Source of the DNA: Methanobrevibacter sp.
GTDB taxonomy: Archaea > Methanobacteriota > Methanobacteria > Methanobacteriales > Methanobacteriaceae
Direction: 5' to 3'
DNA length: 64,000 nucleotides
Assembly (NCBI RefSeq): GCF_030539875.1
Contig: NZ_JAUNXI010000002.1
Coordinates: 1 to 64,000 of the forward strand
Shown: positions 45,858 through 56,243 of the stretch, one piece after another
Layout: every line of letters starts with the position of its first letter
How positions within the stretch are numbered: position 1 is the stretch's first letter
Translations under genes and position numbers: made by a program
The notes under the pieces: generated by a model
The model's database searches: none
What the model was told of the DNA's origin: nothing
What the model saw: only the letters and a program-made list of their open reading frames with translations

Positions 45858-46259
45858 TTAATTCATTTTGTCTTGTTGTTGACTAAACTGAATTACGATT
45901 TTTTTAATTTCCCTGTTTTCCAAATAAGGTAATTTTTCAGCGATTTCTTTTTCCAAATCCCTATTTAACTGAAACCTTTTTTTATCATATTCTTCCCCTT
46001 CAAATTCACGGCTGTACTGCTGATTTAAATTTGAATATTTTGTAATTAACGGCTGGAGAACCAAACTGATATCCTTATCCAATTTATCATTTTTAACTTT
46101 TTGTTTTCTAACTTCAATAACAAAACCTACAACAGTTACAAAAAATCCCAAAACAGTTACAGTTAGCGCAGGAACAAAAATCTTATCATTATTTACAAAA
46201 AGAACAGTAATAAAAATTCCGACAAATATTAAAATAATACCCACTTTTCTTAAGTCCAT
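45858..46259 (-). CDS. Hypothetical two-helix membrane protein with coiled-coil tail
   Basis: A 133-residue protein with two membrane helices (VGIILIFVGIFITVLFV and VPALTVTVLGFFVTVVGFVI) and a charged, helical cytoplasmic tail. No family recognised. AAAGGAG precedes the ATG. It follows the CPBP protease gene by 23 bases and the XRE regulator gene lies beyond that, all on the minus strand. Confidence 0.65.
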   Translation of the reverse strand: MDLRKVGIILIFVGIFITVLFVNNDKIFVPALTVTVLGFFVTVVGFVIEVRKQKVKNDKLDKDISLVLQPLITKYSNLNQQYSREFEGEEYDKKRFQLNRDLEKEIAEKLPYLENREIKKIVIQFSQQQDKMN

Positions 46260-46282
46260 AATAAAACTCCTTTAGAAATATT

Positions 46283-47068
46283 CTATATTTCATTATTATT
46301 TAAAATATCCCATTGATGCTTTATTGAAATTGAAATGAAAATAAAGCAGAGAACAGCCAGAAGAGACATTATCAGCATAACAATGCCGTTGGTAAACAGA
46401 ATGTTGTTAATATCCAAAATAACAATGCATTCAGCTATCAAATTATTTAAAAAGTGTGCAAAAATCGGGACAAGTATATTGCCCGTTTTTAAGTATAAAA
46501 TCGCCATACAAATTGCAAAAATAAATGCTGATGTGACAGATCCAAAACTATGTAAAAATGCAAATAATAATGAAGAAATTACTATTGAAAATGAAATAGA
46601 TGTAAATGCACTTAACTTATTTAACAAAACTCCTCTAAAAATCAACTCTTCTAAAATTGGTGAAAAAAACACTGTAGTTATAAAACCTCCAAAAATAAAT
46701 AAAGAGTTATTTATATAAAGCGATGAGAACTGTAAATTCACTAATTGATTTAAAAATGGAAATGCGTGTAAACTGAAATTTGATATGTAAAGCATCCCAT
46801 AAGAAATAAAAACATTCAGAACTACAAACCATAGGATTTCCCTTAATGAATTTTTTGTAAAGACCTTAAAAAAGTCCTGTTTGAAACTGTTAAAGTCTCC
46901 ACCCAACTTAAATATGAAAAATAAAATTAAAAAAATATAAATCCAGATTACATCTATTCTGGCAACGCTGAAATAATCAAAAGAAACTTGAATTACTGCC
47001 AAAAATATAACAAGAATTAATAAATCTTTTAAACTAATATCTTTAAGTTTATCGTTGAACAAAGACAT
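46283..47068 (-). CDS. CPBP family intramembrane metalloprotease
   Basis: A 261-residue protein with about eight membrane helices. The CPBP (Abi, Rce1-like) motifs are present: EELIFRGVLLNKL, FAFLHSFGS, and the late HFLNNLIAE. Such proteases process prenylated proteins or, in bacteria, protect against self-made bacteriocins. It lies between a small XRE regulator (67 bases upstream) and a small membrane protein, a module often linked to peptide defence; a role here is not shown by sequence. Confidence 0.85.
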   Translation of the reverse strand: MSLFNDKLKDISLKDLLILVIFLAVIQVSFDYFSVARIDVIWIYIFLILFFIFKLGGDFNSFKQDFFKVFTKNSLREILWFVVLNVFISYGMLYISNFSLHAFPFLNQLVNLQFSSLYINNSLFIFGGFITTVFFSPILEELIFRGVLLNKLSAFTSISFSIVISSLLFAFLHSFGSVTSAFIFAICMAILYLKTGNILVPIFAHFLNNLIAECIVILDINNILFTNGIVMLIMSLLAVLCFIFISISIKHQWDILNNNEI

Positions 47069-47135
47069 GCTATCAAAATAAAAAAATTTTTTATAAAATA
47101 GGCTATAACATAAAAATAACAGAACATATATTTAC

Positions 47136-47339
47136 TTAATCATCCTCATTGAAGATAAAGACATCTTCAATGCTTTTTTTATCCAATGATTTAGTTATAT
47201 GATATGCTAATAATAAGGATGGATTGTATCGTGCATTTTCCAAAGCATTTATCGTCTGACGAGTTACACCAACCAAATCGGCCAGTTGTTGTTGAGTTAT
47301 GCCTTTTTTCTGGCGCAACTGCCGTATTTTAGTATCCAA
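47136..47339 (-). CDS. XRE-family helix-turn-helix regulator, 67 residues
   Basis: A compact HTH protein: [44 protein letters not shown] is the full HTH (shown in parts: [10 protein letters not shown] is the first helix pair, TRQTINALE the recognition helix). The TTG start is supported by AGGTGATT seven bases upstream. Its size matches regulators that sit before small membrane-protein genes. It probably controls itself and the downstream CPBP gene. Confidence 0.88.
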   Translation of the reverse strand: MDTKIRQLRQKKGITQQQLADLVGVTRQTINALENARYNPSLLLAYHITKSLDKKSIEDVFIFNEDD

Positions 47340-47481
47340 ATAATCACCTATTAAAATACTAATAGTGTTTTTTATTTCTTTATATGGAACATATATAAAT
47401 TTTTCTTATAAAATACTTAAATATAATACTATTAAAAGTAAAATTATATATTGTTACTTAACTAATGTGAGATGATAAAAA

Positions 47482-48831
47482 ATGGCTATACACCCTATTG
47501 AATTTAGATATGGGACTCCTGAAATGAAAGAGATTTGGGAAGAAGAAAACAAATTGCAAAGAATGTTGGATGTGGAATCTGCATTGGCTCAAGCTGAAGG
47601 TAAACTCGGAATAATCCCTCAAGAAGTTGCTGATGAAATTTCTGCAAAAGCTAACACAAAATACGTTAAGCTGGAAAGAGTGAAAGCTATTGAAGCTGAA
47701 ACTAATCACGATATTGCTGCATTATCAAAAGGAATCACTGAAGTTTGTGAAAATGGTGCCGGAGAATATGTGCACTTTGGAGCAACATCCAATGATATTG
47801 TCGACAGTTCAAATTCATTATTACTTAAAGATTCAATTACAGTATTAAAAGAAAAATTAGAAAGATTGACAAAAATAATGCTGGATTTAGCTAGTGAAAA
47901 TAAAATGAAAGTCTGCATTGGACGTACACACGGACAGCACGCACTTCCAACAACCTACGGAATGAAATTCGGATTATGGGCAGATGAACTCCACAGACAA
48001 TACGACAGACTAGAAAATGCCGAGACAAATGTTTGTATCGGAATGATGGACGGAGCCGTTGGTACTACAGCTGCATTAGGAGAACAAGGATGGGAAATCC
48101 ACAAGACCGTTGCTGAAATATTGGGTTTGCCTGCAGCAACAATCACAAACCAGGTTGTTCAAAGAGACAACCACGTTGAATTCATGAGCGTATTGGCCAA
48201 TATTGCAAGTACTTTAGATAAAATTGCATTAGAAATCAGAAGCTTGCAAAGAACTGAAATTATGGAATTGGGAGAGTACTTCGATCCTGAAAAACAAGTG
48301 GGAAGCAGTACCATGCCTCACAAAATGAATCCTATTACTGCTGAGAGAATTTGTGGTGTTGCAAGAATAATCAAATCCTATGTAAATGCAGCATTAGACA
48401 ACAACCCTCTTTGGCATGAAAGAGATTTGACAAATTCCTCTTGTGAGAGAATAATGTTTCCGGAAAGCTGTATTTTAACCGATTATATCTTAAATTTAAC
48501 AATCAAATTAATGAGCAATCTTGTATTCTATGATGAAAATATTGAAAGAAACTTGAACTTCACCAACGGTTTAATTATGGCTGAAAGATTGATGGCCGAA
48601 CTTACCCGTGCAGGAATGGGAAAACAAACTGCATACGGAATTGTAAGAAAAAACGCTATTAAAGCCAATAAAGAAAAATTATTACTTGGTGAGTTGATTT
48701 TAGAAGACGAAGAAGTTAAAAAATACTTGACTAAAGAAGATGTTGACAAAATAATGGACCCTCACACATATATTGGATCCATACCAACCATTATTGATGA
48801 ATTAATTGAAAAATCAGAAGAATGGTTTTAA
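47482..48831 (+). CDS. purB: Adenylosuccinate lyase (PurB)
   Basis: A 449-residue fumarase-superfamily enzyme acting twice in purine synthesis (SAICAR to AICAR, and adenylosuccinate to AMP). The signature GSSTMPHKMNP, the TSNDIVDS segment and GRTHGQHALPTTYG with the catalytic histidine are all present, and the length is normal. GAGATGA precedes the ATG. Confidence 0.97.
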   Translation: MAIHPIEFRYGTPEMKEIWEEENKLQRMLDVESALAQAEGKLGIIPQEVADEISAKANTKYVKLERVKAIEAETNHDIAALSKGITEVCENGAGEYVHFGATSNDIVDSSNSLLLKDSITVLKEKLERLTKIMLDLASENKMKVCIGRTHGQHALPTTYGMKFGLWADELHRQYDRLENAETNVCIGMMDGAVGTTAALGEQGWEIHKTVAEILGLPAATITNQVVQRDNHVEFMSVLANIASTLDKIALEIRSLQRTEIMELGEYFDPEKQVGSSTMPHKMNPITAERICGVARIIKSYVNAALDNNPLWHERDLTNSSCERIMFPESCILTDYILNLTIKLMSNLVFYDENIERNLNFTNGLIMAERLMAELTRAGMGKQTAYGIVRKNAIKANKEKLLLGELILEDEEVKKYLTKEDVDKIMDPHTYIGSIPTIIDELIEKSEEWF

Positions 48832-48840
48832 AATTTAAAA

Positions 48841-48880
48841 TTAATTGATTGAAATCAATTAATTACTTTTTTTCTTTTTA
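48841..48880 (+). terminator. Terminator between convergent purB and copA
   Basis: TTAATTGAT (48841-48849) and ATCAATTAA (48854-48862) form a 9-bp stem with a 4-base loop, followed on the plus strand by ACTTTTTTTCTTTTTA. The right arm contains the copA stop codon. The AT stem plus T-run fits purB termination. Confidence 0.6.
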
Positions 48881-51347
48881 TTTCCGGAACATATCTTTTA
48901 AGCAATAATGAAAGAGAAACAACAGTTACGGAACTTAATGCCATTGCAAGACCTGCTAATGCCGGTTTGAATGTTATTCCAAATGCAGGATATAAAACGC
49001 CTGCTGCAACTGGAATCAGAATTGAATTGTATGCAAATGCCCAAAAAATATTTTCTTTAATTCTCTTCATTACTTTTTTAGAAAATTGAATAGCAGCAAC
49101 AACATTTTCCAAGTCTCCTTCCATAACAACAATATCCCCACTTTCCATAGCAATATCAGTGCCGTTTCCCATGGCTACACCAATATCTGCTTGTGTAAGT
49201 GCAGGAGCATCATTAATACCGTCTCCAACAAATAAAACTTTTTTATTGTTATTCTGAATTTCTCTAACAATTTCCAATTTGTTTTCAGGCAAAACATTTG
49301 CTTTTACATTAGAAATTCCAACATCCCCAGCAACATTTAATGCAGTATTTTCGTTATCCCCAGTTAGCATATATGTTTCAATGCCCATATGGTGCAATTC
49401 TTCAATTGTCCTTTTAGAAGTTGATTTAACCTTATCAGACAGACTTATAATACCTTTAACAACTTTATCTTCAGCAAAAAAGATAATGGTTTTAGATAAT
49501 TTTTCAAGTTCACAATACTTGTCAAGCACGTTGGAAGGAACTTCGACATTTTCAAGCTCCATTAATGAAAGATTACCTGCAAGAACTTCTTTAGAATTAA
49601 TTTTAGCCTTTATGCCCTTTCCAGTTATATTTTCAAAATCGGCAGTTTGTTCCAATTCCATTTTCATCTCTTTGGACTTGTTTACAATGGCTTTAGCAAT
49701 TGGATGAGTAGAATTTTGCTCAATGCTTGCAGCTAGTCTGATTAAATCTTCATTTGAACTATCATACGAAATAACATCATCGATTTCAGGTTTTCCTTCA
49801 GTTATAGTTCCGGTTTTATCAAATGCAGCCACATTAATTTTTCCTGCATTTTCTAAAGTATCTCCGTTTTTAATCAAAATACCAAATTCTGCAGCTCTTC
49901 CAACACCTACAGTAACTGCAGTTGGAGTTGCAAGACCTAATGCACATGGACATGCCACTACCAAAATAGAAATCAAACATGTTAATGAGAACAGTAATGT
50001 TTCATCTAACAGGAAATACCAAATTAGGAAAACTGCAACAGCTATTGTTAAGATGGTCGGAATAAAGTATGTAACGACTGTGTCTGCGAATTTTTGAACA
50101 GGAGGTCTTGAAGATTGTGCTTTTTCGACTAGACGAATAATATTTGATAAAACTGTTTCTTTTCCAATCTTTTTAGCTTTAATATATAAAACTCCATCCT
50201 GATTGATTGTTCCTGCAAAGACTTCTTCACCATCTTTTTTAGCTTTGGGAATTGGTTCACCATTAATCATTGATTCATCAACATAAGAGTTTCCACCAAC
50301 AACATCACCATCAACAGGAATCTTTTCACCGGGTTTTACAAGCAATAAATCATCTAAAACAATATCTGAAATAGATACTTCTTTTTGAGATGTAATCTCA
50401 CCATTTTTATCAACATCAATTGATGTTGCAACAGTTGGCTGAAGACCAATCAATTCACGAATTGAATCCGATGTTCTTTTTTTAGCCCTTGCTTCCAAAT
50501 ATCTTCCAATCATTAAAAAAGAAGGAAGCATTACAGCAGAATCATAAAACATGAAAGTGTGATTAAGAACAATTCCAAATGTTCCAAAAATACTTGAAGC
50601 ATAAGCGACAAGAATTCCCATAGAATACATTACATCCATGTTCAGATTTTTATGAACCAGTCCATTAAATCCTGCTTTTAGGATAGGCATGGAAATGTAT
50701 AAAAATGGTCCGATACTCACAATTAGGGAAATTAATCCCATTGATGAAATATTAAACCCGTTTGACTCATTAAAACTGGCAATAATTCCCATTAAAGGAT
50801 CCCAAGAGCTGAACATTAAAATCATTAAAATAGCTGAAAATGTTAAACCAACAACCACTCTAATGAGCTTATCCTTTAAATCCTTTTGATAATTAGCCTC
50901 TTCATCGATTACAGTTTGTCCTTCAATACCTAAAAGTTCAAATCCCAAAGATTTAATTACTTTTTCAATTTCAGCAATATCTATTTTAGATGAGTCATAT
51001 TTTATTTTAGCACTTTGAGATATTAAATCAGCTTTAACATCAAAAATGCCGTTTAATCTAATTAAAAAATTTTCAACATTCATTGTGCATGATGCACAAT
51101 GCATACCCTGAATTTTTAAAGTCATTTCGTCACAGCGAAGTTCAAAACCTAAGTTTTTAACAAGTTTTTCTATTTCTTCATAAGAAATTTTTTTAGGATT
51201 TACAATGATATGTAACTTATTTGATGCCAGATCAGCATCTGCTTCCTCCACACCTTCGATTCCGGCTAATGTTTTATTTACACTTAACACACAAGAAGCA
51301 CAATGCATTCCTTCAATTGGTAAATCCATGCTTTTCAGTCTTGCCAT
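48855..51347 (-). CDS. copA: Copper-exporting P1B-type ATPase (CopA)
   Basis: An 830-residue membrane pump. Two N-terminal heavy-metal domains each carry GMHCASC (first at residues 13-19, second about 80 residues on). Eight membrane helices, the CPC motif in VVACPCALGLATP, DKTGTITEGKP with the phosphorylated Asp, HP locus STHPIAKAI, and GDGINDAPAL are all present. Metal choice is copper(I) or silver by the CPC plus later motifs (AYNSILIPVAAG, ALSSVTVVSLSLLL). It protects the cell from copper. Confidence 0.95.
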   Translation of the reverse strand: MARLKSMDLPIEGMHCASCVLSVNKTLAGIEGVEEADADLASNKLHIIVNPKKISYEEIEKLVKNLGFELRCDEMTLKIQGMHCASCTMNVENFLIRLNGIFDVKADLISQSAKIKYDSSKIDIAEIEKVIKSLGFELLGIEGQTVIDEEANYQKDLKDKLIRVVVGLTFSAILMILMFSSWDPLMGIIASFNESNGFNISSMGLISLIVSIGPFLYISMPILKAGFNGLVHKNLNMDVMYSMGILVAYASSIFGTFGIVLNHTFMFYDSAVMLPSFLMIGRYLEARAKKRTSDSIRELIGLQPTVATSIDVDKNGEITSQKEVSISDIVLDDLLLVKPGEKIPVDGDVVGGNSYVDESMINGEPIPKAKKDGEEVFAGTINQDGVLYIKAKKIGKETVLSNIIRLVEKAQSSRPPVQKFADTVVTYFIPTILTIAVAVFLIWYFLLDETLLFSLTCLISILVVACPCALGLATPTAVTVGVGRAAEFGILIKNGDTLENAGKINVAAFDKTGTITEGKPEIDDVISYDSSNEDLIRLAASIEQNSTHPIAKAIVNKSKEMKMELEQTADFENITGKGIKAKINSKEVLAGNLSLMELENVEVPSNVLDKYCELEKLSKTIIFFAEDKVVKGIISLSDKVKSTSKRTIEELHHMGIETYMLTGDNENTALNVAGDVGISNVKANVLPENKLEIVREIQNNNKKVLFVGDGINDAPALTQADIGVAMGNGTDIAMESGDIVVMEGDLENVVAAIQFSKKVMKRIKENIFWAFAYNSILIPVAAGVLYPAFGITFKPALAGLAMALSSVTVVSLSLLLKRYVPEIKRKKVIN

Positions 51348-51366
51348 ATTATCACGAACCCGAAAG

Positions 51367-52578
51367 TTATTTAACTACATTACCATCCTGCAAAACACGC
51401 AAAACATTACTATTATCACTTAAAATAGAAACATCATCTAACGGGTTAGAATTAACAATGATTAAATCGGCAACATAATTTTCCTTAATTTGGCCCAAAT
51501 TATTTTTTCCCAAGAATTCAGCTGCTTTAACAGTTCCACTAGCTATTGCTTCTGATTCTGACATTCCAATATCAGTTAAAAGAGACAACTCTTCCAAATT
51601 GTGTCCGTGAGGAATAACTCCGCTGTCAGTTCCCATTAGGATATTAACTCCTTCCTGATATGCAACAGAAATGTTTTCTTTGTGAACTTTAACTATTTCC
51701 TTTAATTTAGCTGTTTTTTCACCGGCATAGTTGTCCCATTTTGGAAAACCGTTTTCATATAGGAACTGATGAACCAAAAGTGTTGGAACAAGACTGACTT
51801 TATTTTTAGCCATTTTACAGGCAGTTTTTTTATCAATGAAAGTACCGTGTTCTATTGATGAAAATCCCGCATCAATACAATTATTCATACCTTTTAAACT
51901 ATGACAATGTGCTGAAACTTCCATATTATTTGTATTAGCTTCTTTTACAATAGTTTTAAGTTCTTTTTTATTAAATTGTGAAAATTCAGGCGAGTTATTT
52001 GTTGTTAAAACACCACCACTGGCCATTACCTTGATAAAATCAGCCCCTGCTCTTTTTATTTCACGAGTCTTTTTTAAAACTTCTTCAACACCATCACATC
52101 TTCCTTTCGGAAATCCGGGATATGTTATTTCCATATCCCATCCTGAAGGCAGGAACAAATCAAAATGTCCTCCAGTCATTACAAGAGGAGAAACTGACAA
52201 ATGAACTTTAGGGGCAATGAATAACTTTCTCTGCTGAGCTAATTTAAAGCTTAAATCGGCAGAACCGCAATCTCTAATTGTAGTAACACCAGCATTAATT
52301 GTCTGTAATGAATGAGGAACAGCGTTAAAAAAATGAATTCCTAAAGGATTTACCATGTTTTCTTCTTTGTGAAATCCTTTTGCAAAAATGTGACTGTGAC
52401 AGTCAATAAAACCCGCAAGCAAATAATTATCTTCCCCATCAATAACTTCAACATCACCTGCAGATATTTTCTTTGATGAAATTTCTTTAATTGTGCCATT
52501 TTCAATTAAAACATTCTGATGAGTTCTAATATCCTCTCCAGGATTGATGATATTTACATCTTTAATTAGAGTTTGCAT
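51367..52578 (-). CDS. Amidohydrolase family metalloenzyme (Xaa-Pro/imidazolonepropionase-like)
   Basis: A 403-residue TIM-barrel hydrolase with metal ligands in FIDCHSHIFAKG (HxH), the lysine in DFIKVMASGG, SAHCHSLKG, IEHGTF and the late aspartate in LMGTDSGVIPHGHN. Closest in style to the prolidase/imidazolonepropionase-like group. The substrate is not clear. It starts 8 bases after the DUF126 gene and may share its mRNA. Confidence 0.88.
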   Translation of the reverse strand: MQTLIKDVNIINPGEDIRTHQNVLIENGTIKEISSKKISAGDVEVIDGEDNYLLAGFIDCHSHIFAKGFHKEENMVNPLGIHFFNAVPHSLQTINAGVTTIRDCGSADLSFKLAQQRKLFIAPKVHLSVSPLVMTGGHFDLFLPSGWDMEITYPGFPKGRCDGVEEVLKKTREIKRAGADFIKVMASGGVLTTNNSPEFSQFNKKELKTIVKEANTNNMEVSAHCHSLKGMNNCIDAGFSSIEHGTFIDKKTACKMAKNKVSLVPTLLVHQFLYENGFPKWDNYAGEKTAKLKEIVKVHKENISVAYQEGVNILMGTDSGVIPHGHNLEELSLLTDIGMSESEAIASGTVKAAEFLGKNNLGQIKENYVADLIIVNSNPLDDVSILSDNSNVLRVLQDGNVVK

Positions 52579-52586
52579 ATTACCAC

Positions 52587-52976
52587 TTACAATATTTCAA
52601 TTGTTCCGACGTTCCCATCAACTTCAACAAGAACTCCATTGGTTAAATCTTCAGTTCTGGCAGGTGAATCAACCATCGGAATATCAGACATGATAGCTCC
52701 AGTTGCAATAATCGGCTCTGCATTAAGACATATGATGGCTTTTGGAGCAGTATTATTCTTCATCATTTGAAAAATAACATAAGAGCCAACAGTAGACCCT
52801 TTTCCACCAGGTATAAACAGTACTTTATCTTTAATACATTCTCCTTTCAATTCATGAGTAGGATCAATTATTACACCAGTTTTAGGATCAACACCACCAA
52901 GAAAACTAATCGGTTCTGATGAAACAATTAATTCCCCTTTTCCTTTTCCTTTTGCAATACTTCTACAATCAATCAT
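52587..52976 (-). CDS. Aconitase-X swivel domain, phosphomevalonate dehydratase small subunit (DUF126)
   Basis: A 129-residue protein of the aconitase-X swivel family ([65 protein letters not shown]). In archaea the small and large AcnX subunits dehydrate mevalonate 5-phosphate in the modified mevalonate pathway for isoprenoid lipids. The large subunit is not in this window. GTGAT at 52981-52985 acts as the ribosome binding site, so ATG 52976 is the likely start; the GTG at 52985 overlaps the truD stop by one base. Confidence 0.88.
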   Translation of the reverse strand: MIDCRSIAKGKGKGELIVSSEPISFLGGVDPKTGVIIDPTHELKGECIKDKVLFIPGGKGSTVGSYVIFQMMKNNTAPKAIICLNAEPIIATGAIMSDIPMVDSPARTEDLTNGVLVEVDGNVGTIEIL

Positions 52977-52984
52977 ATACATCA

Positions 52985-54241
52985 CTAAATAACATCTTTT
53001 TTCATTATTTCTCTTAAAACAGCAGTAGCATAAGAACCTTTATCAATTGAAAATTCGCATAAAACACCCTCGTCAGTTGGAATAGCTGATGCATCCCATA
53101 CCTGGAACCTCATGGATCTTCTAAGACCATGGCTTCCCAAACGAGGCATTTTTGAAACTTCAAAGTCTTCTTTTGTAATATTATAATTTTTTAAAATATC
53201 TTTTTCCATCTCGCCAACATCACCATCAGCAAAAGGAACTTTTGTACCGTATAATGGACAAGTGGGACTGGCTTTGAAGTTATCTATCAATTCCTGAAAT
53301 TCTTCAGAAGTTTTATCACGGACAATATGGTCTTCTGTGTCAATTACAATATCCCCTTCAACATACTTGTTGATTCCCATTTCAACCCTTTTGCTTACAG
53401 CTTCATTGAATAAATAAGATTGATAAGCATGAACAAACATTCTTTGTAATGGTTTTGGAAGTGCATGCAATGCATTCATGTAAGATTTGTCTGTTAATTC
53501 TCCTCTTTTTGACTCCCTAACCAATTCTTTAAGCATCATTTTTTCATAACGCATTCCTTTACCCATTAAATTAAGGGATTCTTCATAATTTCCATCATCA
53601 TAGGCCTGTCTTGCCAACCGGTTTTCATCTGATTCATCCCCCTGAGGATTGCCAATATAAACTCCAACAGCTTTTTCGAGATTGTTTTCAACAAGGGCCT
53701 CCCCAACTAAATGAGTTATTGTTCTTGGTTTTCCAAATCTTTGCCATCCGAAGTAATTAGGAACCCCGGTTGATTGAAGCTCTTTTAAAACCTCATTTGC
53801 AATATCTACACTTTTTTCAATGTCATCCAAATCCTTAACAAGAATTTTGAATTTATTCCCTTTAAGCTGACCCATTCTGAGTTTTTTACGACCCCGAACA
53901 ACTTTTAAAAAATCAGTTTTATAAATATCCAGGTTTTCAACTTGCTGGAATTGCTCCTCGGAATCCATATTTGCAATACAAATCCACTGGCGAGTAATGG
54001 CTTTTTTATCTTTCATTCCTGCAAAGCCCATTCTTTTTCTTGAAATATGCAAATCACGGGCAATATCTAAAACAACATCCAGAGTGGTTCTTCCTAACTT
54101 TTCAATCCACACATAAACATTAGGTCCTTCACCATCAGGAACGATTTCAGGAATTTCTTCAACGTAAAAATCTTCATATTGGTTTCTAATTGAGCCACCA
54201 ATACCTTTTTGAGCTGTAACATAAGCATTAGCATTCAACAT
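52985..54241 (-). CDS. truD: tRNA pseudouridine synthase TruD
   Basis: A 418-residue TruD that makes pseudouridine 13 in tRNA. Catalytic region [15 protein letters not shown] with the essential aspartate, NYFGWQRFG, and [22 protein letters not shown] are conserved. The start is ATG 54241 ([16 protein letters not shown]); the GTG at 54250 lies in the GTGATT ribosome binding site. Confidence 0.95.
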   Translation of the reverse strand: MLNANAYVTAQKGIGGSIRNQYEDFYVEEIPEIVPDGEGPNVYVWIEKLGRTTLDVVLDIARDLHISRKRMGFAGMKDKKAITRQWICIANMDSEEQFQQVENLDIYKTDFLKVVRGRKKLRMGQLKGNKFKILVKDLDDIEKSVDIANEVLKELQSTGVPNYFGWQRFGKPRTITHLVGEALVENNLEKAVGVYIGNPQGDESDENRLARQAYDDGNYEESLNLMGKGMRYEKMMLKELVRESKRGELTDKSYMNALHALPKPLQRMFVHAYQSYLFNEAVSKRVEMGINKYVEGDIVIDTEDHIVRDKTSEEFQELIDNFKASPTCPLYGTKVPFADGDVGEMEKDILKNYNITKEDFEVSKMPRLGSHGLRRSMRFQVWDASAIPTDEGVLCEFSIDKGSYATAVLREIMKKDVI

Positions 54242-54262
54242 ATTAATCACGGAAAATAATAA

Positions 54263-54336
54263 TGCCCTGGCCGGGATTTGAACCCGGGGAATGGGATCCG
54301 CAGTCCCATGTGTTATCCAAACTACACCACCAGGGC
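54263..54336 (-). tRNA. tRNA-Arg (anticodon GCG)
   Basis: On the minus strand: acceptor GCCCTGG/CCAGGGC with discriminator A, anticodon stem TGGGA/TCCCA, loop CTGCGGA, so the anticodon is GCG (reads CGC/CGT). T arm CCGGG/CCCGG. It lies 22 bases before truD, a tRNA-modifying enzyme, on the same strand. Confidence 0.95.
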
Positions 54337-54387
54337 TAAATAAAATAAGATAACATCTAACTATTTGCTTTTAATAGTATTTAATAA

Positions 54388-54825
54388 TTACCATACCGAT
54401 AAGGTATATGAATACTTGCCATATTCTCTTGTAGCTACTGAAACGTTATCTGCCTTAGCGTAATCTCCTGATTGAGATAATATTTCACCTTTTAATACGT
54501 TATTCTCACTAAATCTGTAATTATTTAAATCAAAGCTTTTAAATTTTTCTTTGGAAATTCCTGAAACTTCCTTAATTGATTTTTTTGAATTATTATTTTT
54601 TTCCAGGGTTTTAGAAATAGACCCAAGAAATGACCTGTCGGTGAAATTCACTTTCCCACTTAAAATTTCCATTATATCCTGAGCATTTCTGATGTTATGT
54701 GAATCATAAGAATAATCTGGACCAGGAATAGAAATGGCCGCATTCACAATTAAAAATACAATCAAAAGTAGAATTACGGCAAGAACAGCATCAATAATGT
54801 AGAAATATCCTTTTTCATCTAACAT
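54388..54825 (-). CDS. Pilin-like membrane-anchored protein
   Basis: A 145-residue protein whose N-terminus (LDEKGYFYIIDAVLAVILLL then IVFLIVNAAI) resembles archaeal type IV pilin-like proteins: a short charged lead, KGY/DA before an uninterrupted hydrophobic helix. The rest would be outside the cell and contains NxS/T sequons. No cleavage motif of the strict QXSXEXXXL type is present, so it could be just a signal anchor. No ribosome binding site is visible. Confidence 0.6.
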   Translation of the reverse strand: MLDEKGYFYIIDAVLAVILLLIVFLIVNAAISIPGPDYSYDSHNIRNAQDIMEILSGKVNFTDRSFLGSISKTLEKNNNSKKSIKEVSGISKEKFKSFDLNNYRFSENNVLKGEILSQSGDYAKADNVSVATREYGKYSYTLSVW

Positions 54826-54876
54826 GAATGAAAATAGAATTTTGAAATATTAAAAAAATAGGGAAGAGTGCAAATA

Positions 54877-56241
54877 TTAATTTGCACGAATATGATTAAT
54901 CACTTTTTCTTTTTTAGCAATAGCTGCATCAGAAGCCTTTTGAACTTTTTCTTTCATCTCTTCAAAGTCTTCAGGAGTTGTCTCGCCAACCAACTTTTTA
55001 ATTTTAGTATATGCTGCTTCTCTGAATAATGGAACGAGTTTTTCCTCACTGGAGTCTTCTTTAATTAAAATCGGTTCGCCAGAATTATTAACAACACCTA
55101 TTTCAGATATTGCCACATTATATTTGGAAACGGCCTTTTTGATATCGCCGATAATTTCCGGAGGTGCTATTAACATTAATGAATCGGTTGAAACACCTAA
55201 AGGATCAATGTTTAAAGTTTCAAGCATATTTAATACATTTGGAGCAACCATGTCCCTGATTTCTTTTTCATAAAACTCCAATCCGACACCGGTCGTATTT
55301 GATATTTCATGAGCATCTCCTCTAAGCCCCCCATTTGTCACATCAGTCATTGCATGAATATCCTTTACCAAATCTGCTTCAAATAGAGCATGTGATGCCT
55401 GAACAAAGTTTACATTCATAGTATCCCATACAACATCAAAAAATCCATTGTATAGAGCAGTTGTTGTAATAGTTCCTCCACCGGAACCTTCAGTTAAAAG
55501 AATAACGTCCCCTTCCGTTGCTCCTTTCCTTGCAGTTGGAGGATAGTTTGAAACACCAACACTTCCCACGGCAGAAACAAATCTATCACCTAAAACCATG
55601 TCACCGCCGACACGCAATGTGCTTCCGGCCACAATAGGAACATCGACCAGTTCGGATACTGCCGCAACACCTGCTGTAAAGTCAAATATTTTAGCAACAT
55701 CCCCGTCATCAGCCAAATGAACATCACTTAAAATTGCAACAGGATCTGCACCCATAACACAAACATCCCTAAGTGTTGCTCTTGTTACGTGAAAACCTCC
55801 TAAAAATGGATATTCGCTTAAACGTGAATGGATTCCATCAACAGCTGTCGTAATATAAACTTCATCATTGTTTGCTTTGGCTTTAACAACCCCTCCATCA
55901 TCCTGTTCTGACGGATTTACAAGTGATGCTGTGTTGGTTGAAGAAACTATTTCTGCAATTTTTCTGTGAACAAAAAAGTCACCGGCTCCACGGGACCCTA
56001 CTCCCATTTCACCCATTAAAACATCCGCCTTGTTAACATTGGCTATTTCTTTTAAAAATTCATCATTGCTTTCCTGCAATTTAAGAGTTGTTGAAACCTC
56101 ATCAATAACAGCTTTTGCCATTTCAACAGAGTTTTCTTCAGAAATTTTCTTATATTCCCTAATTCTTACAGATAAAATACTCGCTAACTCATCATAATCA
56201 TAATCATTAATTCTAGACCTTACAAAACCTTCAATATCCAT
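54877..56241 (-). CDS. AIR-synthase-related (PurM/HypE/SelD superfamily) protein
   Basis: A 454-residue protein with the two domains of the PurM superfamily, which use ATP to activate amide, carbamoyl or selenide oxygen. Conserved parts: GVGSRGAGDFF near residue 82, EQDDGGVVKA, AVDGIHSRLS, RDVCVMGADPVAIL, GSGGGTITTTAL and DVTNGGLRGDAHEIS. It has extra N- and C-terminal helices compared with PurM or HypE (about 340 residues). The target is unknown. It is 3 bases downstream of hisH, which overlaps cfbD, so all three are one operon. Confidence 0.85.
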   Translation of the reverse strand: MDIEGFVRSRINDYDYDELASILSVRIREYKKISEENSVEMAKAVIDEVSTTLKLQESNDEFLKEIANVNKADVLMGEMGVGSRGAGDFFVHRKIAEIVSSTNTASLVNPSEQDDGGVVKAKANNDEVYITTAVDGIHSRLSEYPFLGGFHVTRATLRDVCVMGADPVAILSDVHLADDGDVAKIFDFTAGVAAVSELVDVPIVAGSTLRVGGDMVLGDRFVSAVGSVGVSNYPPTARKGATEGDVILLTEGSGGGTITTTALYNGFFDVVWDTMNVNFVQASHALFEADLVKDIHAMTDVTNGGLRGDAHEISNTTGVGLEFYEKEIRDMVAPNVLNMLETLNIDPLGVSTDSLMLIAPPEIIGDIKKAVSKYNVAISEIGVVNNSGEPILIKEDSSEEKLVPLFREAAYTKIKKLVGETTPEDFEEMKEKVQKASDAAIAKKEKVINHIRAN

Positions 56242-56243
56242 GG

